DNA of 64,000 nt from Paenibacillus sp. J2TS4 (GCF_018403245.1 NZ_BOSH01000015.1:1-64000), one strand, 5' to 3'; shown: positions 16,664 to 26,604, counted from the stretch's first letter. The notes: a model not told the origin generated them from the sequence alone. Made by a program: numbers and translations.

Positions 16664-18250
16664 ATGCTGAGGGTCAAAATTCCTAAAAACCGGATGAATC
16701 TGTTAATCGACAAGCTGCAAAACCGGTTCGATCCGGAAATATTGGAACAAGGATGGGAGCACTACCATAAAGGATTCGTATCCAAGCTGACGCTTCAGCA
16801 TGGAATAGTTCTGCGTGCCATCGTACATGGAGTCGAGCCTTACGAGGTAAAAATCGATCTGGAGCAGTTTGAACGAAGTGAATGTACTTGCTCCGAGTCA
16901 CGGGAATGTGCCCATATGGCTGCCGCTATATTTATGGCTTATACCGCCCATGGGAGGCCGGAGTTGCTTCTTATTCAATTGAAGCATACTCTGTTGACCC
17001 GCTCCAAGACCGTTCGAGCCGCTGCCAAAACGAAGGCCGAGGAACGTCCTGCAATCCCAGTATCCAAAGAGCTTCCCAGCCAGTGGCATAAAACGCTTGA
17101 TCAGCGGTTTTACGGATTTACGTTAAGCCATCAGCATTCGGTCGATACGTTCTATTCGACCGCTTTGGATTCTCTTCTTCCCTTTGCCCAATCGTGGAGC
17201 GAGGAACTTCGCTTTCTATATAAAATGCATGTTTATTTGTTTGTCCTGCGTAAGCTGGACGAATTCCATCAAATCCATCAGACGACTTATTTATCCACCT
17301 ACCATGATTCGGGAAGCCGGGCGGTCGCGATGCAATGTTTGGAGCAAATGACCGCAACGGCCGAGCTGGCCGATCCGCTGGCAATTCATCGCCGGTTCCC
17401 CCGACATTGGGAAACGACCCTCCGGCTTGTGCACGATTTATCTCTTAACGGCAAACCGGGGCCGGTTCCCTGGCTCGATGTCTATCGGATGCTCTGGACC
17501 CGGTGGTTCGAGCCCACGGCGGACCCGGCCGAAGAGCGCCGCAGGCTGGAGCTTCAACTGGAGCAGCCGCGCCTGACTCCCCGTCACGAAGATACCTTGC
17601 GGCTCGCCTTGGCTCACTTCGACATAGTCGACGGAGACGATGACTCCGCCTTACAGCAACTGAACCGATTGCACAGCAAATTAATCAGCGATTTCCTGTT
17701 CGTACTGAAGCAGCTGCGGCTGGCGGGGGACCTCCAGCGTCTGCTGCGCTGGCTGCGTTGGCTGCTGCCGGTTATGCCGCGGCTCAAGCAGGACGAATTT
17801 CATACGCTGTGCGGTTACTGGGTCGAAGCGATGAAGGCCCAGCCATCGGACGAGGAATGGCTCCGCGTCATGGTCGCCCTGCTGCCCCGAAGCTATTCGT
17901 ATTATGCGGACTATCTAATGAAACAAGGCAGATATCGGCAATGGGTGGATCTCCAGCTCGCTAACTTTGTAGAGCCGGCTAACCTCTATCCGGAGGAGCT
18001 GAAGGCGGTCGAAGCTTTCGACCCGGAGCTGCTGCTCCCGATCTACCACCAGTCCATAGAGCGGGCGATTCAAGAGAAATCCCGGCTCTCCTATAAGACT
18101 GCCGTCCGCCAGCTAAGAACCCTGCACCTTCTCTATGAGAAGCTGGACCGGCTGGATCGTTGGCAGTTATTCGTTCAGATGCTGGCACATAAATATTCCC
18201 GGTTGCGCGCCTTCCAGCAAGAACTGCAGAAAGGACAGTGGCTGTCATGA
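16664..18250 (+). CDS. SWIM zinc-finger protein
   Basis: 528 residues starting at the ATG at 16664; the earlier in-frame TTG at 16640 overlaps the ribosome binding site GGAGG and is rejected. The SWIM motif CxC...CxH is at residues 74-84 (CTCSESRECAH), a zinc-binding module that binds DNA or protein. The rest is helical, without other recognised domains. Its stop codon overlaps the start of the SNF2 helicase gene by four bases (ATGA), so both are made from one message and probably act together. SWIM/SNF2 pairs are common in Bacilli, but the process they serve is not established. A nucleic-acid-remodelling accessory subunit is inferred. Confidence 0.8.
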   Translation: MLRVKIPKNRMNLLIDKLQNRFDPEILEQGWEHYHKGFVSKLTLQHGIVLRAIVHGVEPYEVKIDLEQFERSECTCSESRECAHMAAAIFMAYTAHGRPELLLIQLKHTLLTRSKTVRAAAKTKAEERPAIPVSKELPSQWHKTLDQRFYGFTLSHQHSVDTFYSTALDSLLPFAQSWSEELRFLYKMHVYLFVLRKLDEFHQIHQTTYLSTYHDSGSRAVAMQCLEQMTATAELADPLAIHRRFPRHWETTLRLVHDLSLNGKPGPVPWLDVYRMLWTRWFEPTADPAEERRRLELQLEQPRLTPRHEDTLRLALAHFDIVDGDDDSALQQLNRLHSKLISDFLFVLKQLRLAGDLQRLLRWLRWLLPVMPRLKQDEFHTLCGYWVEAMKAQPSDEEWLRVMVALLPRSYSYYADYLMKQGRYRQWVDLQLANFVEPANLYPEELKAVEAFDPELLLPIYHQSIERAIQEKSRLSYKTAVRQLRTLHLLYEKLDRLDRWQLFVQMLAHKYSRLRAFQQELQKGQWLS

Positions 18251-21183
18251 TTGCTAATGCCTCTTACATCGTTCACTCCGTATGGACGCAAGCGGGCTCC
18301 TTCTTTCTCTGGGCTGATCGCATGACCGGGGGAAGGGTCGATGCCTTCGAGCTGAAGCAAGCGTTATTTGCCTGGCATGCCCCTTCCTTCTACGGAACGT
18401 TCGTAGAAGTATCCGAATTGGGAGACAAAGAAGGGATCCAGCTGCCTGCCGAGCTGGCGCTTGACTATTTGTCCGATCCCTCCTGCCCGGTTCACAGGCA
18501 GCTGGAATGGGACAGCGAGCTTCAAGATTTGCGCAAGCTGGCTCCCCAGGTGCGTGACGCCCTGGAGCAAGGACGCTTCATGCCGGATTTCGCCAAATGG
18601 AGCAAGGGAGAACCCGGCTGGAAGCTGGAGCTGGCTCCGGAAGCCCGGGCGCTCTTGTCTCCCGCGGCTAAAGAGTGGACCGACCGGCTCATTGCCGATC
18701 GGGTCCAAGAGCAGCAGGAGCTGCGGCAAGCGCTCAGCCGGCTGGAAGAGACGTACGAGCGATTACAGCAGGACTCACCCGAGACCGAGACCCCTTGGTG
18801 GCGGGACGAGGAAGACTGGCTGATCGCGATCGGCTGGAAGAGCGATCCGCGCCCGTTCCGCACCTGCCTCCAGCTGCTGGAGCCCGAGGAAGGGCGCGGC
18901 TGGCGGCTGCGGGTGCTGCTGCAGGACCGCGAGAGGGCGTCGGTCCTCATCGCTGTCGACGATCGGGCTGTGCCGATCGAAGACGAGGCCGCCCTGCCCG
19001 AGTCGTGGCAGGCGGAGCTGGACCGCGCCGTGGGAGATGTGCAGCAGTGGCTGCGCATTCTCCCTTGGCTGCGCGACAAGCGCGAGCCGGAGCGGCTGAG
19101 GCGGGAGGAGCTTACCCACGAGGAAGCGTGGGAGTTCCTCAGCCAAGGCAGCCTGCGGCTCGCGGAGGCCGGCTTCGCGGTCTTCCTGCCCGCGTGGTGG
19201 GACCGCGTCAGGAAGCTGAAGCCGCGGATGAAGGCCCGGCTGAGATCCGCTGCCGGGCCGCAGGGCGATTCGCTGCTGGGGCTGAATCAGCTCATGCGGT
19301 TCGACTGGCGCTTCGCGGTCGGCGATATCGAAATGACGGAGGAAGAGTTTCAGCAGCTCCTCCAGCACAATCAACGAATCGTCCGCTTTCGCGGCCAGTG
19401 GGTGCTCCTCGATCCGGATCAAATCGCGCAAATCCGCGAAGTGATGCAGCGCATGAATCCGAATCGGGGACTGTCCTTCCGGGATGTCCTTGAGCTTCAC
19501 CTCAAGGAAGCCTCCGCACCGTCTCCGGAAGATACCGGCGAGGGCGAGCACGACATCCGGATTGAAGTGGAGCTGAACGACCATTTGAAGCAGCTGATGA
19601 GCCAGCTGAAGCAGTTGGAAGCCATCCCTCCGGTTAACGTTCCGGACAGCTTCCAAGGCTCGCTTCGCCCCTATCAGCGGGATGGGGTCTCGTGGATGCT
19701 TTTTCTCCGGCGCTTTGGTCTTGGCGGCTGCCTGGCCGACGACATGGGGCTCGGCAAAACGATACAATGGATCACCTACTTGCTCGCCGTACAGGAAGAG
19801 GAGAAGAGACAGGAGAAGGAACAGGGACGGAAGCAGGCTTCCCCCCCTTCGCTGCTGATCTGCCCGACATCGGTTCTGGGCAACTGGCAAAAAGAGCTCC
19901 GGAGGTTCGCTCCTTCTCTTAACGTTCGGCTGCATTACGGGCCCAACCGCCATAAAGGCAAACGTTTTACCTCCTGGGCCCAGGAGGCTGATCTTGTGCT
20001 GACCTCCTACAATCTGGCTCATTTGGACGAAGAGGAGCTTCGTTCATTAGCCTGGAACTCTATCTGTTTAGATGAGGCCCAGAATATCAAGAACGCCCAT
20101 ACGAAGCAGTCGTCTTCCATTCGCAGGCTGGAGGGAGGACACCGCGTCGCTCTGACCGGAACGCCGATTGAGAATCGGCTGACGGAGCTGTGGTCGATCT
20201 TCGACTTTTTGAATCCGGGATATTTAGGTTCATTGAGGGAATTTACAGGAAAATTCGCCCAAGCGATTGAACGCTCCAGCGATCCGGCCGCATTGCAGGC
20301 CGTGCAGAGCCTGATACGCCCCTTCCTGCTGCGGAGAGTTAAGAAGGATCCGGCCATCCAGCTGGATCTTCCGGACAAATACGAGTCCAAAACTTACGTC
20401 TCCTTAACCGCGGAGCAGGCTTCCCTATATGAGAACCATATTCAGCAAATGTTCGAGCGGCTGGACCGGCTAACCGCGATGGAACGCCGCGGGCTGATTC
20501 TGTCTTCTTTGACGAAGCTGAAACAGCTGTGCAATCACCCGGCCTTGCTGCTGAAGGAGCCCGCCCCCATCCTGTGGGAGGACCGCTCCAACAAAGTGGA
20601 GCGATTGCTGGAAATGGTTAGCGAGCTGCGCCAGGAGGGAGATCGCTGCCTTATTTTCACGCAGTATGTAGATACCGGAAAAATGCTTCAATCGATTTTG
20701 AATAGCACGCTTCAGGAACCGGTAATGTTTCTGCATGGGGGCACACCGAGGGCAACCCGCGAGCTGATGATCTCGCATTTTCAGGGAGAGCCGACACCAG
20801 TGCTTCCTTGGAAGCAAGAAGTGGGCAAGCAGGCAGAGGAACAGCAGGAGAGATGCGGGATCTTCCTGCTCTCTCTCAAAACCGGGGGCACCGGGCTTAA
20901 TCTGACAGCGGCCAACCATGTCTTCCATTTTGACCGTTGGTGGAATCCTGCCGTAGAGAATCAGGCGACGGACCGGGCCTTCCGGATCGGGCAAACAAGA
21001 GATGTGCAAGTGCACAAATTCGTCACCCTAGGTACACTCGAGGAAAAAATTGACGAAATGATTGAGCGGAAGCAGGGGCTCAGCCAGCAAATAGTCGGCA
21101 GCGGGGAAAGCTGGATTACCGAGCTTTCTACAGAAGAACTGCAAGATCTGTTCACCTTGCGCCAGGAATGGGTCGAAGCGTGA
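18247..21183 (+). CDS. SNF2/Swi2-family helicase
   Basis: 978 residues starting at the ATG at 18247, coupled by the ATGA overlap. The N-terminal ~450 residues are the bacterial SNF2-associated region, Glu/Arg-rich and poorly conserved. The helicase core begins near residue 470 (YQRDGVSWMLFL) with motif I DDMGLGKTIQ (about 498), motif II DEAQ (about 609), motif III LTGTPIENRL and the C-terminal helicase motifs (QYVDTG, LSLKTGGTGLNLTAANHVFH, DRAFRIGQTR). It should be an ATP-driven double-stranded-DNA translocase that remodels protein-DNA complexes; bacterial relatives include RapA. The partner SWIM protein may target it. A strong bidirectional terminator follows at 21574. Confidence 0.92.
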   Translation: MIANASYIVHSVWTQAGSFFLWADRMTGGRVDAFELKQALFAWHAPSFYGTFVEVSELGDKEGIQLPAELALDYLSDPSCPVHRQLEWDSELQDLRKLAPQVRDALEQGRFMPDFAKWSKGEPGWKLELAPEARALLSPAAKEWTDRLIADRVQEQQELRQALSRLEETYERLQQDSPETETPWWRDEEDWLIAIGWKSDPRPFRTCLQLLEPEEGRGWRLRVLLQDRERASVLIAVDDRAVPIEDEAALPESWQAELDRAVGDVQQWLRILPWLRDKREPERLRREELTHEEAWEFLSQGSLRLAEAGFAVFLPAWWDRVRKLKPRMKARLRSAAGPQGDSLLGLNQLMRFDWRFAVGDIEMTEEEFQQLLQHNQRIVRFRGQWVLLDPDQIAQIREVMQRMNPNRGLSFRDVLELHLKEASAPSPEDTGEGEHDIRIEVELNDHLKQLMSQLKQLEAIPPVNVPDSFQGSLRPYQRDGVSWMLFLRRFGLGGCLADDMGLGKTIQWITYLLAVQEEEKRQEKEQGRKQASPPSLLICPTSVLGNWQKELRRFAPSLNVRLHYGPNRHKGKRFTSWAQEADLVLTSYNLAHLDEEELRSLAWNSICLDEAQNIKNAHTKQSSSIRRLEGGHRVALTGTPIENRLTELWSIFDFLNPGYLGSLREFTGKFAQAIERSSDPAALQAVQSLIRPFLLRRVKKDPAIQLDLPDKYESKTYVSLTAEQASLYENHIQQMFERLDRLTAMERRGLILSSLTKLKQLCNHPALLLKEPAPILWEDRSNKVERLLEMVSELRQEGDRCLIFTQYVDTGKMLQSILNSTLQEPVMFLHGGTPRATRELMISHFQGEPTPVLPWKQEVGKQAEEQQERCGIFLLSLKTGGTGLNLTAANHVFHFDRWWNPAVENQATDRAFRIGQTRDVQVHKFVTLGTLEEKIDEMIERKQGLSQQIVGSGESWITELSTEELQDLFTLRQEWVEA

Positions 21184-21287
21184 TTATAGTATGGCGCCTC
21201 ATATGAAACTTTCGGAGCAAAATAAATGCATTTGTACCTCTATTTCAGAGCATTTTAGAATCTGGGGGGCGAAACAGATGCATGTTT

Positions 21288-21397
21288 CAGACTGTTGAAA
21301 AAGTGCTCTTTGGACAAAAACTATCCATGAAAAAGCGCGTAGATACTGGGTTTTTGTACCGCTATTTTTGCAGAAAACGGGGTTTCTCAACAGTCTG
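21288..21397. repeat. 110-bp element bounded by inverted CAGACTGTTGA repeats
   Basis: Left end CAGACTGTTGAAAAA (21288-21302) and right end TTTCTCAACAGTCTG (21383-21397) are 15-base inverted repeats with one mismatch. The interior is AT-rich and includes GTTTTTGTACCGCTATTTTTGCAG-type sequence related to the intergenic repeats. It looks like a small non-autonomous element or IS remnant in the 450-bp gap downstream of the SNF2 gene. Confidence 0.5.
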
Positions 21398-21573
21398 GCT
21401 TTTGACATTAATTTTACACTGTACTGGGAACTATCCATGCGACATAATAAAGGCTATTTTCAACAGGCTGAGGTGTTCCATTTATACTGCAATACCTGCT
21501 TGGTATGGCTGGATTACCTGCACAAAATCCATTTAGCTGGAAAGGATAATGGATGTCAAAAGCCATAGTAAAC

Positions 21574-21616
21574 AAGGCTGTCCTTCAGGTTGGTCACAAC
21601 CTTCTAGGACAGCCTT
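21574..21616. terminator. Bidirectional intrinsic terminator
   Basis: AAGGCTGTCCT and AGGACAGCCTT form an 11-bp perfect stem, with an inner AGGTTG/CAACCT stem, followed by TGTTTTA on the plus strand and TTGTTTA on the minus strand. It lies between convergent snf2 and tagO-like genes and suits both. Confidence 0.85.
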
Positions 21617-21635
21617 TGTTTTAGTTGATCAATGC

Positions 21636-22595
21636 CTATACCTCAAGCAGCAGCAGAATGATAGAGGTCAAGCTGAAGCAGACACTCACGAGACATAGGA
21701 ACGCAACGATCTGCTTCGGATTCAATCCGGCGGATAATAACCGGTAATGAATCTGTGTGGCGTCGGCTTTATAAATCGGCTTTCCTTCCTTGAATCTCTT
21801 GAGCACCACAAAGATGTTGTCGAAAATCGGCACTCCGAGCGCCAAGATCGGAATGAACAGCGACAGCACCGTAGCCTGCTTGAAGGCGCCATCCAGCGCA
21901 ATAACACTCAATATAAAGCCGAGAAAGGTTGCCCCGGCGTCTCCCATATAGATTTTGGCCGGTGGCTTGTTGTACTTCAAATAACCAAGACCGACCCCTA
22001 CTAACGTAATCGCCATAATGGCAGAATCACTCTGCCCCATAGTGACCGCAACAATAAACAGAGTCATAGCCGAAATGACGGATAATGCGCCGGCCAAGCC
22101 GTCCATCCCGTCGGAGAAATTGATGACGGTCGTCACCCCAAAGATCCAGGTGATCGTCAACACAAACTGGAGCCAGCCGGGAAGCACAACCATCTGCTCG
22201 GTAAAAGGATTATAAAAGCCGGTAAAAACTATCCCCGCTTGATAAATAATATAAGCGGCAAATATTTGCACGAGAAATTTAGGCCAGGCCGGGAATTCCT
22301 TGCCTTGGGTTTTAAACCAGTCATCGACCGTACCAATCGCCAGAATCAACATAGACCCCAGCAGCACGGCCATCGTCTCCCCAGCCGGCGCTTCGTTGAA
22401 GATCAGGTACGCTACGACAAAGCCTACAAAAATCGCAATGGCCGCCGTCAGTGGAACCGGCTCTTTATGTAACTTCCTGGCGTTATTTTCCTTAGGCTTG
22501 TCCACAAAGTCGATTTTTAGCGCAAAACGTCTTAATACAGGAATCGATAAATACACGATAACTAGCGACAAGATAAAAGCGGCAAGATAATGAAT
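21636..22595 (-). CDS. Undecaprenyl-phosphate GlcNAc-1-phosphate transferase (TagO/WecA-like)
   Basis: An integral membrane enzyme of the MraY/WecA/TagO family with about ten helices. It transfers a sugar-1-phosphate (GlcNAc-1-P in TagO/WecA) from UDP-sugar to undecaprenyl phosphate, the first step of teichoic acid or surface polysaccharide synthesis. Catalytic motifs are DDWF, NFSDGMDGLAG and GDAGATFLGF; the loop usually reading HxHH is QIHYRLL, and the usual PRLGG after the HKEPVP segment is LTAA. The only RBS-supported start is an ATT at 22595 with GGAGG seven bases upstream; the TTG at 22571 has no RBS and would cut into the first helix. Starting at ATT gives 319 residues. Confidence 0.85.
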   Translation of the reverse strand: MHYLAAFILSLVIVYLSIPVLRRFALKIDFVDKPKENNARKLHKEPVPLTAAIAIFVGFVVAYLIFNEAPAGETMAVLLGSMLILAIGTVDDWFKTQGKEFPAWPKFLVQIFAAYIIYQAGIVFTGFYNPFTEQMVVLPGWLQFVLTITWIFGVTTVINFSDGMDGLAGALSVISAMTLFIVAVTMGQSDSAIMAITLVGVGLGYLKYNKPPAKIYMGDAGATFLGFILSVIALDGAFKQATVLSLFIPILALGVPIFDNIFVVLKRFKEGKPIYKADATQIHYRLLSAGLNPKQIVAFLCLVSVCFSLTSIILLLLEV

Positions 22596-22819
22596 GAGTG
22601 CTCCTCCTCTCTAGGAAACAAAAGGAAATAATTTGCAGAGCCTGAATCATTATACCACGATCTTGCCGCTCTGTTAAATACCAAGGTGCTTCTTCCTGAC
22701 AATTATCCGCATATTTCTCGTCAGTCTTCGTCGTTTTTACCGCTCATTTGATGCAATAGCCCTCGAAAAATGTAGAGATAAATGTCATCGATGTCAATCT
22801 TTATTTTTCCTTCTCTGCC

Positions 22820-25800
22820 TTACTTATTTTTCCCTTTGCCGTTGTCATTGTTGAATACCTTGACCCGGATTTTAGCCTTTTTCCCCTCATACTCGACGGT
22901 TATGTCCGCACGTCCGGGTTTAAGGGCGGTCACCAGCCCGGCCTCGGTAACCTCAGCCACCCGTTCATGAGAGGAACGGTAAACCGCTCCAGTCACCCTC
23001 TCCCGGGTACCGTCCTCATAGACCGCAAATACTTCGGTTTGGTGAGTCTGACCGACGATAAGACTGTAATCGCCCTCGTCAACTTCAATTCTTTGTAATT
23101 GGGCCCGCGGGATAACGTTGACCTGAGTCCTTGCCGTCTGACTCCCATATACGGCGGTAACGACCGATGTTCCCTCGTTCAGGCCGGTTAATGTTCCATC
23201 CACAGCGATGGAGACCACGTTAGGTTGGGAGGAATGATACTCGACACCTGCCCCGGCTTCTCTCCGGCTTCCATCCGAATAGACTGCGGTCAGCTTCGGC
23301 TTTATCGAATCTCCTGCACGAAGCACGTATTCCGCCTGTTCAAACTCCAGACCCGTCAGCTCCGCCGTTTCTCTCGTTACTTTTACCGTTTTACTGTTCG
23401 TTTTTCTTCCATCTACCCATACGTTAATTTCTATCGTATTGGGTCCAGGCTGCAAATCTACCCTGCCAACAAAATCCCCCTGATCATCTATCGCTGCAGG
23501 AGTTCCATTCAAGGTTACCTGTGTCTGCGCCCTTCCCGGTCCAAACACTTCGACATTTCCCTTCATCTCGAGCACGGACTCAGATATTGTCACTCCATCG
23601 TAATCCAAATGTCCGCGAAGCGCAGCCGCTCTAACGTCATCATCCAGACTGTAAGAATACGCGAGAAGCTGGCGCAAGGTGCGGACTCCATCGTTGTCCA
23701 GCGCTGAAACCACGAATCCCCCCTGAGGAATGGCACTGTTATTCGGTCGATTGCCGCTCCAGTTCCAATTCATCGCCTGCTGTTTGTTAACGACATCCCG
23801 CACGTTGCCATCCGAACCGACGATGACCTCGACGCCGTAGCTTCCCGACGTTCCGGTTGTCGGACCGAACAGATCCGAATAGACGGCCATAGTGCCGACT
23901 GCCCGATTCTGGTTATAATAATCAGCTTCTATGAAGCCATTGGCTACCAGCGGCTGCAAATGCTCAGGGAGAGTGAGGTTATCCGGGAGGCTAAGACCTA
24001 GCTGATATGGCTTCACATAAGGACGGTCCTCCAATGCCGCTTTTTGAATATCCCAATTGATAACGGACAGATCAAACAGCTTAATTCCATTTGTAAACTG
24101 GAGGGCCGCCTGAAAAGATTGTCGCTGGTCCTCGGGATCGGGCAGTTGTTGAAGCTGGAAACCGGCATAGACCGGGAACTCTTCTTCCAGAAGGGTATGA
24201 ATCATGGTAATGCCGCGCTTTACCGCTGAAGGTGTATTGTAGTAAGTGCCGAGAATCATATAATCGAATATGTCCCTCGTGCCAAAGCCCGTCTGAGCAT
24301 ACTCCTCCGTATACAGGTCTGCCAGAGGCAATCCTAATCTGGCATCATAAGGCACATTGGGATTAGCCCAGTTTTGCCCTACTTCGTAATATGACGAATA
24401 CCAGGAGCCCAGAGAGATCGCGAACGGAATTTGCTTTCCGGTCTCCGCATTAACCTGATCGATCCTCTCTCTTAGCTTAGTGAAAAACTGTTTGGATACG
24501 GTAGAGCGATAAGTAAGCCAGTCATAGAACAGCGGTCCCCGTTCTGTCTGTAAATAGGTTCCTTGCTCGTCATATAGATGCTCCATAATATCCTGGGGCC
24601 ATCGGGCCAATGATTTTCCTTTACCGGCCAAATAATTTTCGAACTGAAGCCGCGAGATGGGACTGAAATCGGCATAAAGATTATCGTATCTGGCCCGGTC
24701 CAGCACAACGCCATCCACGTCATAGTTGCGCATCACTTCTTCAATGACCTTCATTTGGTACTGCTGCGCCCGCTCGTTAGCCGGATTCATGAAGTAGACT
24801 GAAGGCTTGTAACGGCTTTGGCGAATCGGCACGATCTGCCCCCCATCCTCCGGCCGGTACACCCACTCCTCGAAATCGTCGAACTGCTCCGGAGTTAATC
24901 CTGTATCCCTGGCGGTACCGGAGCCATACAAGTTGAAGACCGCATCAATTCTCAAGCCGAGCTCACGGGAATGATCGATATAATACTGCAGGACATCCAT
25001 GTCTTCGGGGACTCCTTGTTTAGAAGGCTCTGTAATTTGGCTGATATGAGGAATACCGGACAAATCATTCTGGAGATACGAGGCGAAGCCCTCATGACCC
25101 TTCACTGGAAAAGAAACCGCCGTCACTCCGGCATCTTTAGCCTTGACAAGCATTCTGCGAATCGCTTCGGAAGTAGGATATTTGTTAAGATTGGTGGACT
25201 GCTCAATCCACAGGTAGACCTCCCTTCCTTCCTGAAGCTTCATATAGCGGTAGACAACAACCGAGAATCGGTTCTGGACTACCTCACCTCTCTGAACCTT
25301 CACTTCGATATAATTCGTTTGCGGCTCCAAGTCGACTTCGTGAGCAAATGCACCGTCATTCTGAATGGATACCGGCTGATTAGCTATCAGAATTCGATAA
25401 GGTCCCTCTTTATCATAATTGGTCAATTTGCCTGATATAACGGTGCGGCTCTGCTCCTTAGGCACAGTGAACATCGCATCCTGATCCAGGACTAACGTAG
25501 ACGGCTGCGCCAGCTCCTCGGTCCGTTCCTTGAATTCGGCCATCGATACGGCTTGTCCATCCAGCTTAAGCTTAACCTTGTCTCCAATTTCGAAATTTTC
25601 CGCTGCGAATTTTTTGAACCCCTTCTGCTGATAGGAATCATCCACGGCCAGCAAAACGAAGCCGCCTCTCGGAATCTCCAGATTAGGGGAATCCTGCCAG
25701 ATCGGGGCCACTCCCGGAGCCGGAGCTTTATTCGCGATCTGGGTCACTGTGAAGCTGCTGTCCACTTGTACAGCTACATTATATTTGCTCGTATTGTTGG

Positions 25801-26047
25801 TTCTGTCGCCATAACGATCCGTCAATACAGCCAAGTAATCCCCCTGCCCCGGAGAGTCTACCACCTGAATTTGTCTAGTAATATTGGAAGCGGTTTCAAT
25901 TCCGATAAGAAGCTGCTCTGCGGATGCTGATAGATCGAGCGCGGGCTCCGCGGCAGCATCCTCGCTGAACCAAGCCCCTGCCGATCCTGCTCCTGTGAAG
26001 CATAACGCGATAACTAACAATAGCGTAAAATACACTTTTGACTTCAT
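22820..26047 (-). CDS. Large secreted GHL10-like (DUF187) protein with Big2 domains
   Basis: About 1075 residues from the ATG at 26047 (GGGAGGG upstream; an earlier in-frame start at 26080 lacks support). A Sec signal peptide covers roughly residues 1-25 (KVYFTLLLVIALCFTGAGSA). The middle is a TIM-barrel glycosyl-hydrolase-like GHL10 region: QSTNLNKYPTSEAIRRMLVK near 280, FMNPANERAQQYQMKVIEEV and NYDVDGVVLDRARYDNLY with the conserved D-x-D-G and R-x-R-Y pattern. The C-terminus has two Big2 Ig-like domains (LTGLEFEQAEYVLRAGDSIK and LQRIEVDEGDYSLIVGQTHQ) and a lysine-rich tail. It is likely an exported or wall-associated carbohydrate-active protein. The substrate is unknown, and no S-layer or sortase signal is visible. 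Confidence 0.8.
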   Translation of the reverse strand: MKSKVYFTLLLVIALCFTGAGSAGAWFSEDAAAEPALDLSASAEQLLIGIETASNITRQIQVVDSPGQGDYLAVLTDRYGDRTNNTSKYNVAVQVDSSFTVTQIANKAPAPGVAPIWQDSPNLEIPRGGFVLLAVDDSYQQKGFKKFAAENFEIGDKVKLKLDGQAVSMAEFKERTEELAQPSTLVLDQDAMFTVPKEQSRTVISGKLTNYDKEGPYRILIANQPVSIQNDGAFAHEVDLEPQTNYIEVKVQRGEVVQNRFSVVVYRYMKLQEGREVYLWIEQSTNLNKYPTSEAIRRMLVKAKDAGVTAVSFPVKGHEGFASYLQNDLSGIPHISQITEPSKQGVPEDMDVLQYYIDHSRELGLRIDAVFNLYGSGTARDTGLTPEQFDDFEEWVYRPEDGGQIVPIRQSRYKPSVYFMNPANERAQQYQMKVIEEVMRNYDVDGVVLDRARYDNLYADFSPISRLQFENYLAGKGKSLARWPQDIMEHLYDEQGTYLQTERGPLFYDWLTYRSTVSKQFFTKLRERIDQVNAETGKQIPFAISLGSWYSSYYEVGQNWANPNVPYDARLGLPLADLYTEEYAQTGFGTRDIFDYMILGTYYNTPSAVKRGITMIHTLLEEEFPVYAGFQLQQLPDPEDQRQSFQAALQFTNGIKLFDLSVINWDIQKAALEDRPYVKPYQLGLSLPDNLTLPEHLQPLVANGFIEADYYNQNRAVGTMAVYSDLFGPTTGTSGSYGVEVIVGSDGNVRDVVNKQQAMNWNWSGNRPNNSAIPQGGFVVSALDNDGVRTLRQLLAYSYSLDDDVRAAALRGHLDYDGVTISESVLEMKGNVEVFGPGRAQTQVTLNGTPAAIDDQGDFVGRVDLQPGPNTIEINVWVDGRKTNSKTVKVTRETAELTGLEFEQAEYVLRAGDSIKPKLTAVYSDGSRREAGAGVEYHSSQPNVVSIAVDGTLTGLNEGTSVVTAVYGSQTARTQVNVIPRAQLQRIEVDEGDYSLIVGQTHQTEVFAVYEDGTRERVTGAVYRSSHERVAEVTEAGLVTALKPGRADITVEYEGKKAKIRVKVFNNDNGKGKNK

Positions 26048-26422
26048 AATTTTATCCCTCCCGATTCCGTTTTGGTACATCCTATAGCCTTTTTCCAGTC
26101 AGCATTGCCGAAACTTTACGGATTCTCCTCCTTTCGCAAGCAAAATTATCCCTCTACCCCCACCTTTTACAAAAATTATACGTGTAAGAAACAGTTATTT
26201 CCATTTGAGAGTGATTGCTTTTTCTGGTACTTTCATTACTTTATTGTCCGAATCGGTACTCTATCTGGTCTCTATTAGAGTTTCTATTTCTTCATAGCGG
26301 AGTTCAAATAAGCGGAAGAATGACGCTTGAGCAGATTTCTTCATCCTAATGGTCAATGCCCCGGACTTCTCCAATCAGAACAATGCAGAATTTAAGATAA
26401 CTATTCAAGTCAGCGCTTCTGT

Positions 26423-26522
26423 CTATATATGTGGCACTAAAGAAAGGGATCATTCCGTTCCGAAGGAAAGTGCCTCCGAAGCTTCAAACATCATACTAAC
26501 TCCCCAAAAAGTGAAGATATGG
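26423..26522. mobile_element. MITE copy 2, 5' fragment
   Basis: Bases 26423-26522 match the first ~100 bp of the 261-bp MITE at 11653, including the terminal CTATATATGTGGCACTAAAG and the internal CATTCCGTTCCGAAGGAAAG. The homology stops after GTGAAGATATG and the other end is missing. The rest of the 550-bp gap upstream of the GHL10 gene holds no recognised gene. Confidence 0.75.
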
Positions 26523-26569
26523 TATGCAATCCGTATATCACGAAACCAGAAGATGTTAAACAAATGAAG

Positions 26570-26597
26570 AAAAGGCCTGCAGGGAGCAGACCTTTTC
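26570..26597. terminator. Intrinsic terminator
   Basis: AAAAGG-CTGC and GCAG-CCTTTT pair around an AGGGA loop and are followed by TTCTTCTTCG; the minus-strand reading also ends in CTTTTCTTC. It lies immediately after the methyltransferase remnant on the minus strand. Confidence 0.65.
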
Positions 26598-26604
26598 TTC
26601 TTCG

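Noticed and set aside
18522-20022. Long ORFs antisense to the SNF2 gene (up to 415 residues)
   Set aside because: High GC in the real gene produces long open shadow frames; no RBS and no domain.
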